Source: Berryella wangjianweii | Lineage (GTDB): Bacteria > Actinomycetota > Coriobacteriia > Coriobacteriales > Eggerthellaceae | DNA length: 64,000 bases | Assembly: GCA_013201155.1 (NCBI GenBank) | Contig: CP053716.1 | Span: 310,001-374,000 of the forward strand | Direction of reading: 5' to 3' | Translations under genes and position numbers: made by a program | Shown here: positions 40,227 to 46,702 of the stretch, in pieces | How positions within the stretch are numbered: the stretch's first letter is position 1 | How the letters are laid out: the number at the start of each line of letters is the position of its first letter | The notes under the pieces: generated by a model | The model's database searches: none | Told to the model about the DNA's origin: nothing | What the model saw: only the letters and a program-made list of their open reading frames with translations

Positions 40227-41246
40227 GCGTCAGATTCCCCGAAGGTCGGCATTCTGCTGGCCAATACCGGCTCACCCGACGACCCCACGCCCAAGGGCGT
40301 GCGCGCGTTTTTGCGCGACATGCTGACCGACCATCGTCTGGTCAGGCATGTGAATCGCGTGGTGTGGGCAATCGTGCTGCGTCTGTTCATCCTGCCTCAT
40401 CGCGGGGTCACGTCCTCCGAGCGCTATCGGAAGGTCTGGACCGACGAGGGCTCGCCGCTCATGGTTACCAGCGCGCGCTTGGTTCAGCGGATTCAGCGCG
40501 CCTTCGACGAAGAGGGCGCATCGGTGACCGTGGCCATGGGCATGAACTACGGCAACCCCTCGATCGCCCAGGGGTTGGCCGAGCTGCGCGCTGCCGGCGC
40601 CGAGCGCGTGGTCGTGCTTCCTCTGTACCCCCAAAGCGCGCTGTCCACCACGGGATCTACCAAGGATCGCGTTGCACGCGCGCTGAGAAAGCTTCGCTGG
40701 AACGTCGGCTGTCAGGTGATCGACAACTACCACGATCACCCCACGTACGTGAAGGCGCTGGCCGCCTCGATCAAGCATGCGGGCTTCGACCCGGCGTCCA
40801 GCGATCGGCTGATCTTCTCGTTTCATGCCGTGCCGGTTCCCGATATCGAGCAGGGCGACCAGTACGAGCTGCAGACCGGCGCCACCAGCATCGCCGTCGC
40901 TACCGAGCTGGGGCTTGAGAGGCGTCGGTGGACGATCGGCTACCAGAGCCGCTTCCAGAAGTACTGCGAGTGGCTGACGCCCTCTACCGTCGATGTGGTG
41001 GCGCGCTACGCCGAGACGGGGGAGGGACGCGTCTTCTTCGTGTGCCCCGGCTTCTCGACGGACTGCCTCGAGACGCACTACGATGTGTTCTTCGAGATCA
41101 AGCCCGTCTTCGACCAGCGCGCCTATTTAACCGGGCGCTCCGGCGACGAGGCTGCGTTCGTGTACGTGCCCTGCTTGGGCAAGACGAACGCGCATGTGCG
41201 CGTGCTGACTGACGTGCTGCGTCCGTATGTTGGGGGTGAGCGATGA
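40215..41246 (+). CDS. hemH: Ferrochelatase
   Basis: The protein of ~340 residues inserts Fe(II) into a porphyrin in haem synthesis. Family marks are VGILLANTGSPDDPTPKGVR, VAMGMNYGNPSI, VVVLPLYPQSALSTTGST, LIFSFHAVPVPD (the active-site His), TIGYQSRFQKYCEWLTP and FFVCPGFSTDCLETHYDVFF. Whether it uses protoporphyrin or coproporphyrin cannot be read here. The only standard start, GTG at 40215, lies inside the ribosome site; an ATC start at 40224 fits spacing better. An in-frame TAA at 40209 excludes anything upstream. It overlaps coaBC (ATGA). Confidence 0.94.
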   Translation: MIPIASDSPKVGILLANTGSPDDPTPKGVRAFLRDMLTDHRLVRHVNRVVWAIVLRLFILPHRGVTSSERYRKVWTDEGSPLMVTSARLVQRIQRAFDEEGASVTVAMGMNYGNPSIAQGLAELRAAGAERVVVLPLYPQSALSTTGSTKDRVARALRKLRWNVGCQVIDNYHDHPTYVKALAASIKHAGFDPASSDRLIFSFHAVPVPDIEQGDQYELQTGATSIAVATELGLERRRWTIGYQSRFQKYCEWLTPSTVDVVARYAETGEGRVFFVCPGFSTDCLETHYDVFFEIKPVFDQRAYLTGRSGDEAAFVYVPCLGKTNAHVRVLTDVLRPYVGGER

Positions 41247-42610
41247 GCGTTCGCGGGGAAGGCCGCATCGGGGTGCTGGGTGAAGAGCCCGGCGGCATGG
41301 TGGCGGCATGCGGCGAGGGGGAAGCCCCCGCTGTCGGTGAGCCGTCGGGCGCAGGCGACGTTCGCGCAGGTGGCCTGGCGAATGCGCTGGCGGCGCCAGG
41401 TGACGCTTCGGCAAGCGCGGATAGCCGCCCCTGCGTGGTGCTGGGCGTGACGGCGTGCGTGGCCATTTACAAGGCCTGCGAACTGGTGCGCGAGCTGCAG
41501 CGCCGCGGCATGCGCGTGAAGGTGGTCATGACCGATCATGCGCGCCGGTTCATCGATCCCTCGATGTTTCGTGCGCTGACGCGCGAGCCGGTGGGCGTGG
41601 GGCTGTTCGACGACCCATCCGACCCCATTCACCATATCTCGCTTGCCAAGGAGGCCGACGTGCTGGCGATCGCGCCCTGCACGGTGAACGTGATGGCGAA
41701 GCTGGCGCACGGCTTGGCGGACGACCTGCTGTCCACAACGGCGCTTGCGTGCCCTGCGCCGCTCGTGATCGCGCCCGCGGCCAACACGGTGATGTACTGC
41801 GCCGAGGTCACCCAGGCCAACATGGCGGCGCTGCGCGCGCGTGGCGCGGTGATCGTGGAGGCCGACGAGGGCATGCTTGCCTGCGGCGACGAGGGGAAGG
41901 GCCGCATGGCCGACCCTCTGGCCGTGGCTGACGCAATCTGCGCGCAGCTTCCGCGCGCGGGTGTTCTGGCGGGCAGGCGCGTGCTGATCACGGCGGGGCC
42001 CACGGCGGAGCCGATCGACCCGGTGCGCTACGTTACGAATCGCTCGTCAGGCAAGATGGGCTATGCCCTGGCGCGTGCGGCCTGGCAGGCCGGCGCCGAC
42101 GTCACGCTGGTGTCGGGTCCGGTGGCTCTGGATGCGCCGACAGGGGTGCGCGTGGTGCGCGTGCGCACGGCTGAGGAGATGCTGCAGGCCTGCCGTCAGC
42201 CCTTCGATGAGTGCGATCTGGCCTTCTTCTGCGCGGCGGTGGCGGACAAGAGGCCTGCCGCGCCTGCGGGCCGCAAGCTGAAGAAGGGAGCGGATGACGC
42301 CGCCCTTGAGCGCATCGAGCTGGTGGACAACCCCGACATCTTGGCCACGCTGGCCGCCGGCAAGGGTTCGCGCGTGGTGGTGGGCTTCGCTGCCGAGACG
42401 GATGACGTGGTGGACAATGCACGTGCGAAGCTTGAGCGCAAGGGCGCGGATCTGATCGCGGCCAACTACGTGGGTGCGGGTGGAGCCTTTGGCTCTGACG
42501 AGAATCTGGTGGTGCTGCTGAGCGCACAGGGGACGAGCGAGCTGCCGTATGGCTCGAAGGACGACGTCGCCGCTGCCATCGTGCGGGCGGCGGCTGACAT
42601 GCTTGGGTAG
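41243..42610 (+). CDS. coaBC: Bifunctional phosphopantothenoylcysteine decarboxylase / phosphopantothenate-cysteine ligase
   Basis: This 455-residue enzyme carries out two steps of coenzyme A synthesis. The FMN-dependent CoaC half has VTACVAIYKACELVRELQRR, the His in DPIHHISLAKEADVLAIAPC, APAANTVMYC (usual PxMN motif with Ala for Met) and the Cys loop ACGDEGKGRMA. The CoaB half has RVLITAGPTAEPIDPVRYVT, NRSSGKMGYALA and KLKKG, then ELVDNPDILATLAAG. The first ~62 residues are a Gly/Ala-rich extension without domain content. The start overlaps hemH. Confidence 0.95.
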   Translation: MSVRGEGRIGVLGEEPGGMVAACGEGEAPAVGEPSGAGDVRAGGLANALAAPGDASASADSRPCVVLGVTACVAIYKACELVRELQRRGMRVKVVMTDHARRFIDPSMFRALTREPVGVGLFDDPSDPIHHISLAKEADVLAIAPCTVNVMAKLAHGLADDLLSTTALACPAPLVIAPAANTVMYCAEVTQANMAALRARGAVIVEADEGMLACGDEGKGRMADPLAVADAICAQLPRAGVLAGRRVLITAGPTAEPIDPVRYVTNRSSGKMGYALARAAWQAGADVTLVSGPVALDAPTGVRVVRVRTAEEMLQACRQPFDECDLAFFCAAVADKRPAAPAGRKLKKGADDAALERIELVDNPDILATLAAGKGSRVVVGFAAETDDVVDNARAKLERKGADLIAANYVGAGGAFGSDENLVVLLSAQGTSELPYGSKDDVAAAIVRAAADMLG

Positions 42611-42770
42611 CCTTGCGTCGTCTGTCACGATTGCGATACCGGAACGGATGCTTGTCGTGCGGGCTGCGCATCGATGCGAAGAGGGCACTGCCGAGCGGCG
42701 GCTCCACCGCATTGCGGTGGGTTTGCGGGAAGTCAACGCTGCAGGGGTGAATTCGCAAGAGGGAAATGAA

Positions 42771-42801
42771 GAGGGCCGGGAAGCTCAGCTTCCCGGCCCT
42801 C
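42771..42801. terminator. Bidirectional terminator between coaBC and tRNA-Pro
   Basis: GAGGGCCGGGAAGC (42771-42784) and GCTTCCCGGCCCTC (42788-42801) make a perfect 14-bp stem with a TCA loop. On the plus strand GGTGTTTCTGG follows. On the minus strand TTCATTTCCCTCTT follows. It lies 9 bp from the 3' end of the tRNA gene. Confidence 0.75.
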
Positions 42802-42809
42802 GGTGTTTC

Positions 42810-42886
<77 letters not shown>

Positions 42887-42918
42887 TTTCGCTTCCCGCC
42901 TCAGCAGGCAGCTAGAAC

Positions 42919-42947
42919 ATGGTAGCGGGAACCAGCGGCTCATGCAA
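42919..42947 (-). promoter_or_regulatory. Promoter of tRNA-Pro
   Basis: On the minus strand TTGCAT (complement of 42942-42947) and TACCAT (complement of 42919-42924) are exactly 17 bp apart, 33 bp upstream of the tRNA. The -35 box lies in the first 40-bp repeat. The second repeat carries the same TTGCAT 40 bp further upstream. Confidence 0.55.
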
Positions 42948-43020
42948 GGAGGTATTTTCGTATCGTGGGCACCTTCTGCACATGCAAGGAGGCATCTTCT
43001 TCTCGTGAGGGCCCTCTGCG
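42941..43020. repeat. Two tandem imperfect 40-bp direct repeats
   Basis: Units at 42941-42980 and 42981-43020 match at 31 of 40 positions, starting with the identical CATGCAAGGAGG and both ending around CTCTGC/TTCTGC. On the plus strand each looks like a ribosome site (AAGGAGG) without a following gene. On the minus strand each carries TTGCAT, a -35-like box. Their origin and role are unknown; a third copy is not seen. Confidence 0.65.
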
Positions 43021-43137
43021 CATGATGACGCAGTATTCCGTGTGGGTTGATCGGATATATCGGGGTGTCAACACCTGTTGCGGAGGGGTCTCTTATTCCT
43101 ACGGCATTCCTACAGTGCTGTCAGATCACCGATTGCA

Positions 43138-43199
43138 TACAATTAAAATGTGTATAGGTGATATAATTCGGTAAAGCGACGGAGAGAGGTCGCCTTACC
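43138..43199 (+). promoter_or_regulatory. Promoter, candidate operator and leader hairpin of superoxide reductase gene
   Basis: TGATATAAT (43159-43167) is an extended -10. Just upstream, ATACA-ATT-AAA-ATG-TGTAT (43138-43156) is a near-palindrome of the size of Fur/PerR-type sites. In the leader, GGTAAAGCGAC (43170-43180) and GTCGCCTTACC (43189-43199) form a stem with one mismatch and an 8-nt purine loop, ending 19 nt before the ATG. Confidence 0.55.
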
Positions 43200-43218
43200 A
43201 TTACGAGAGGATGCCACT

Positions 43219-43599
43219 ATGTCTCAAGCTACGTTCTATCTGTGCGAGGAAAACGGTGTCGTGGTTGCTCAGCTGCGTGCGGGTGAAGTCGAGCTTTCCT
43301 GCTGCGGCAAGCCGATGAAGAAGCTGACGGCCAACACCACCGATGCCGCCACCGAGAAGCATGTGCCCGCCGTCACCGTCGAAGGCGATGTGCTGACCGC
43401 TGTGGTGGGTGAGGTGGAGCATCCCATGCTGGATGAGCACTACATCACCTTCCTGTGCGTTGAAACCGAGAGCGGCCTGCTGTTCGAGGAGCTGAAGCCC
43501 GGTCAGGAGCCCAAGGCCACGTTCAATCTCGGCGGCAAGAAGGCCGTGGCGGTGTACGAGTACTGCAATCTGCACGGTCTGTGGGTGAAGGAGCTGTAG
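43219..43599 (+). CDS. Desulfoferrodoxin-family superoxide reductase
   Basis: The 126-residue protein has a complete SOR catalytic domain: His in EKHVPAVTVEGD, two His in GEVEHPMLDEHYITF, and Cys/His in EYCNLHGLWVKEL, matching the Fe(His)4Cys centre that reduces superoxide to peroxide. The short N-terminal desulforedoxin-like part has YLCEENG and SCCGKPM, so only three of the four Cys for the Fe(Cys)4 centre are present. It would protect an anaerobe from oxygen exposure. ACGAGAGGA lies before the ATG. It is a single-gene unit with a terminator downstream. Confidence 0.92.
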   Translation: MSQATFYLCEENGVVVAQLRAGEVELSCCGKPMKKLTANTTDAATEKHVPAVTVEGDVLTAVVGEVEHPMLDEHYITFLCVETESGLLFEELKPGQEPKATFNLGGKKAVAVYEYCNLHGLWVKEL

Positions 43600-43666
43600 G
43601 TAGGCTCGCGACGTCCTCTTATGACCGCTTGCATGTGCTTTACGGCTGCAGAAGCCTGCCTGTTGG

Positions 43667-43700
43667 GGAGCCCGACGCTTCGTCGGGTTCCTTGCTTTGT
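43667..43700 (+). terminator. Terminator after superoxide reductase gene
   Basis: GGAGCCCGACG and CGTCGGGTTCC pair (one G/T) over a CTT loop, and TTGCTTTG follows. Confidence 0.7.
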
Positions 43701-43728
43701 GGCGGCGAAAAATGAAAGCGAGACAGAA

Positions 43729-43751
43729 AGGGCCCGACATCGTCGGGCCCT
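43729..43751 (-). terminator. Terminator of degV
   Basis: AGGGCCCGAC and GTCGGGCCCT form a perfect 10-bp stem over an ATC loop. On the minus strand TTCTGTCTCGCTTTC follows, a T-rich tract, 30 bp after the degV stop. Confidence 0.7.
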
Positions 43752-43781
43752 CAGTTTTACGGCGGCTGTGTGCCGGTAGGG

Positions 43782-44705
43782 TTACTCGCCCTTCACCTTG
43801 CGCGCGATGCGGTCGGCTACCGATACGTCTTCGCGGCGATCGGGCCCCCAGAAAGCCAGCTCCACCATGCCAGGCCCCACGTGACTGCCGATCACCGGGC
43901 CCACGATGCCTTCGATCAACAGAGGCTCGAAGCCGTCCTTGCAGATGAGGTCGGATAGACGCTGCACGTCCTCGCTGCATTCAGACGAACCTGCCACCAC
44001 GTACTGCGACGCCGCCTTATCGCCGCGCTCGGCGAACAGGCTTGCCAGCTGCTTCAGGCCCTTCTTGCGCCCACGGGCAATGCCCTTCATCGCCAGCGTA
44101 CCGTCGGCGGGCATATGCAGAATCGGCTTCACGTCCAGCTTGCTTCCCGCGAACGCCACCGATGAGGGAATGCGCCCGCCGCGCTTGAGGGCATCAAGGT
44201 CGTCCACCATGAAATAGATATGCGCGAAGTTGCGTGCCTCCTCAGCCCACTCGGTTAGTTCGCGGGCGGTAAGGCCGCGCTCCAGCTGTCTCAGGGCCTC
44301 GTATACCAGCAGGCCTTCCCCAGACGAGGCCAGCAGTGTGTCCACCACGTACAGCTCGGCATCGGGATGCGCTTCCATCAGGCGATCGCGTACCAGCTGA
44401 GCGGTGTTGTAGCTTCCCGACAGAGCCGAGGACAAGCACAGGTACACAGCGGGCATGCCCTCTTCGATCGAGGTCAGGAACGCCTCCTCGAGCGCCCTGA
44501 TCGGCACCTGGGCCGTCGTGGGCGTTTCGCCTTTGCGCATGCGCTCGTAGAAGTCGTGTGCGCTGGCGCTCTGCCACAGGTCGTCACGCAGCTCTTCGTC
44601 TCCGAAGAAGTAGGGGTAGGGAACCAGGCGCACGCCTTCGCAGTTCACGACGTTGGCAGGCAAATCGCAGCAGGAATCAATGATCAAGTTGCATTGGCGC
44701 TCCAT
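43782..44705 (-). CDS. degV: DegV family fatty acid-binding protein
   Basis: The 307-residue protein has the DegV pattern: LIIDSCCDLPANVV at the N-terminus (usual DS..DL), the TAQV-type loop as ETPTTAQVPIRAL, CLSSALSGSYNTAQLV, YFMVDDLDALKRGGRI, LDVKPILHMPADG and VGPVIGSHVGPGMVELAF. DegV/FakB proteins hold a fatty acid and present it to the FakA kinase; FakA is not in this window. AAAGGA lies upstream of the ATG at 44705; an earlier ATG at 44750 lacks a site. Confidence 0.93.
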   Translation of the reverse strand: MERQCNLIIDSCCDLPANVVNCEGVRLVPYPYFFGDEELRDDLWQSASAHDFYERMRKGETPTTAQVPIRALEEAFLTSIEEGMPAVYLCLSSALSGSYNTAQLVRDRLMEAHPDAELYVVDTLLASSGEGLLVYEALRQLERGLTARELTEWAEEARNFAHIYFMVDDLDALKRGGRIPSSVAFAGSKLDVKPILHMPADGTLAMKGIARGRKKGLKQLASLFAERGDKAASQYVVAGSSECSEDVQRLSDLICKDGFEPLLIEGIVGPVIGSHVGPGMVELAFWGPDRREDVSVADRIARKVKGE

Positions 44706-44827
44706 GAGTGTCCTTTCGTGTGCGGTATGCGATGTCGCCCATCGTATCAAATGCGGGGTCGCTCTCTTTCTCGGCCGCCGTTCCTGTGGATTCCGGGTGT
44801 GAGCGGCTGTCGATGCTCGAGCTGCTT

Positions 44828-45100
44828 TCAGCCGCTCTCGCTCTCATCGGCTGCGCGCATGCCGGCTTCGATAAGGGCGTCGAGGCCCTTCAATGCTGCG
44901 AAGGGCATGAACTGTCGCGCGCGATCGGGATGCGGGTGGCTTTGATGGGGGCCGTCAGAGCGGATGCGCGTCGCAATGCGACTCAGCAGCTGAGCGCGTC
45001 GCTCGTTTTCGGCTCGCTCTCGTTCGCGCACACTGCGGCGCGAACGCAGCTCGTCTGCCATGCGCTCAAGGAGGGCGGGGTCGATCGTGGAATCAGGCAC
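44828..45100 (-). CDS. YolD-like protein partnered with Y-family polymerase
   Basis: The 90-residue protein is charged and helical in its first half (RRSVRERERAENERRAQLLS) and carries the YolD-like signature RARQFMPFAALKGLDALIEA near its C-terminus. In Firmicutes YolD-like genes sit with UmuC/UvrX-type polymerases, as here. Its start overlaps the end of the polymerase gene by 8 bases, indicating a two-gene operon under the same LexA box. Function of the family is not well known; a UmuD-like helper role is suggested. Confidence 0.75.
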   Translation of the reverse strand: MPDSTIDPALLERMADELRSRRSVRERERAENERRAQLLSRIATRIRSDGPHQSHPHPDRARQFMPFAALKGLDALIEAGMRAADESESG

Positions 45101-46448
45101 GGTGACCCCCGATCTGCCGGTTTCGCTCGCGGGCCGTAGCTCCTTCGCGCAGGCTTATGCCGTACAGCACGGCGCTCTTCCCGAAGCGTCTGCGCACCTC
45201 GCCTAGGGTTCCACGTAGGCATCGTTCGGAACGCGTGTCGGCGGGCTCATCGAACAGCGATGCCTGGGCATCGCCTGAGGCTATGATGCGCGAAACCGAT
45301 ATGTTCACGCGATGCACGAGGCCGTGCGCGGGAACCACCGTCTCAAGTATCTTCAGCGCTGCTTCCCGAAGTTTTGCATATGAGCAGGTGGGGTGGGGGA
45401 GGACCCGTTGTCCGCCTTGATGCACGCGATTCGGGTTCACCCAGACGGCGTGGTCTGCGGATGATGGAGAGCGCGCGTCGCCGGTGTGTTCAGGTGCGCA
45501 GACTGACGCAGTTGACGCTCGGCGGTCCGTCGCAGGAAGCTCGTATCCCACCGACAGGCCAACAGCGCCTGCCATCAGTCCACTTTCCATTAAGTCGGCT
45601 GAAATGGACTCCGCCATCTCGGAGACCACCAGCCGCACCTGATCAAGCGCGTAGGGTTTTGGGAGCACCTGACCTGATGTGAGCGAGCGACCCTTAGGGT
45701 GATATGAGCGAATCTGCTCCATGGTGCAGGGCTCTTGCCCCCAGGCGTGATCGATCAGGTATTCGGCGTTCTTTCCGAACTCGCGGCGCAGCACGGCGGG
45801 GTCCAGCGCGGCTACGCCCGCCAAGTCGACTACTCCGTGAGCGCGCAGACGAGCGGCGACCCCTCGCCCGATTCCCCATATGTCGGTGATCGGCTGATGG
45901 AACCAGGTGCGGTCGAAGAAGGAGGCGGGGGACAGCTCGGCGATTCCCTCGGCATCGGTCTTCGCGAACAGGTCGAGTGCGACTTTCGCCAGAAAAAGGT
46001 TCGGCCCGATTCCGACTGTGGCGGGAACGCCGGTAGCCAGTCGCACTGCCTCGATCATGCGATGCGCCAACGTGCGTGCATCGCAGTCGTACAGGTTGAG
46101 GTAAGGTCCGATATGGATGAAGCATTCGTCAACTGAATACGCATGGACATCCTGCTCGCCGACAAACCCAAGGTACGTTTGATATACCTGAGCCGATACT
46201 TCCATATAGCGTCGCATCCGGGGAGTGGCCATGATGTAGGGCACGTCGGAGGGGAGCTCGAACACGCGACAGCGACCTGGTATGCCGAGACGCTTCAAAG
46301 CGGGGCTGACCGCCAGGCAAATGGTCGAGCGTCCTCGGTCGGGGTCGGCTACCACCAAAGAGGCCTGAAGCGGGTCGAGGCCGCGGTCGATGCATTCCAC
46401 GCTGGCGTAGAACGATTTCAGGTCAATGCACAGATACGTTGACGGCAT
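45093..46448 (-). CDS. UmuC-like Y-family DNA polymerase (UvrX/YqjW type)
   Basis: The 451-residue translesion polymerase has TYLCIDLKSFYASVECIDRG at the N-terminus (catalytic Asp), STICLAVSPALKRLGIPGRC, the second catalytic site YSVDECFIHIG near residue 120, VGIGPNLFLAKVALDLFAKT and an HhH segment (DIWGIGRGVAARLRAHGVVD). The tail has QASLFDE, a likely beta-clamp motif. AAGGAGAAGC before the ATG at 46448 fixes the start. A perfect LexA box lies just upstream. Unlike dinB it is clearly SOS-regulated. Confidence 0.92.
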   Translation of the reverse strand: MPSTYLCIDLKSFYASVECIDRGLDPLQASLVVADPDRGRSTICLAVSPALKRLGIPGRCRVFELPSDVPYIMATPRMRRYMEVSAQVYQTYLGFVGEQDVHAYSVDECFIHIGPYLNLYDCDARTLAHRMIEAVRLATGVPATVGIGPNLFLAKVALDLFAKTDAEGIAELSPASFFDRTWFHQPITDIWGIGRGVAARLRAHGVVDLAGVAALDPAVLRREFGKNAEYLIDHAWGQEPCTMEQIRSYHPKGRSLTSGQVLPKPYALDQVRLVVSEMAESISADLMESGLMAGAVGLSVGYELPATDRRASTASVCAPEHTGDARSPSSADHAVWVNPNRVHQGGQRVLPHPTCSYAKLREAALKILETVVPAHGLVHRVNISVSRIIASGDAQASLFDEPADTRSERCLRGTLGEVRRRFGKSAVLYGISLREGATARERNRQIGGHRA

Positions 46449-46461
46449 GCTTCTCCTTACA

Positions 46462-46481
46462 CGAACATTTGTTCCATTATA
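46462..46481 (-). promoter_or_regulatory. LexA (SOS) box and -10 of umuC-yolD
   Basis: CGAACATTTGTTCC at 46462-46475 matches the Gram-positive LexA consensus CGAAC-n4-GTTC. On the minus strand the -10 element TATAAT (complement of 46476-46481) abuts it, so LexA binding would block transcription. The gene starts 14 bp downstream. Confidence 0.88.
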
Positions 46482-46507
46482 AGGAGCGCGCCCTCTGTTG
46501 CGCAATG

Positions 46508-46556
46508 CGAATCTGAGGTGATTCGGGAGATGGCGCCCCAAAATTTCTTATGAAAT
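46508..46556. promoter_or_regulatory. Two inverted repeats between umuC and ech promoters
   Basis: CGAATC-TGAGGT-GATTCG (46508-46525) and ATTTC-TTAT-GAAAT (46543-46556) are perfect small inverted repeats in the 254-bp divergent region. A TAGAAT -10 element at 46628-46633 probably serves ech. Both repeats lie 70-120 bp upstream of it and may be activator or repressor sites. Confidence 0.35.
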
Positions 46557-46702
46557 CGGTCAGAGCCGTTCACCGAAGGGGAAGTCAACCGCACCGTAAC
46601 CATCCGGGGCGCCGGGAGGGCCTTGGGTAGAATCGCTGTGAGGGGGGAGCCCGTCGTGAGGTGGGCGAATCTCCTATCGCCCCGATATGCGAAGGAGCTC
46701 AT

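Larger units (their letters stand above)
42887..43218. other. Gene-free region with tandem repeats and two divergent promoters
   Basis: This 332-bp region holds the tRNA-Pro promoter (minus strand), two tandem 40-bp repeats, a GGTGT-CA-ACACC palindrome at 43064-43075, and the AT-rich promoter and leader hairpin of the superoxide reductase gene. I see no supported protein-coding gene. A 27-codon frame starting at an ATG at 42942 runs through the repeats but has no credible ribosome site. Confidence 0.5.

Noticed and set aside
42942-43025. A small peptide gene running through the 40-bp repeats
   Set aside because: The frame has an ATG but no ribosome site before it; the AAGGAGG strings lie inside the frame, and the sequence is better explained by tandem promoter-like repeats.
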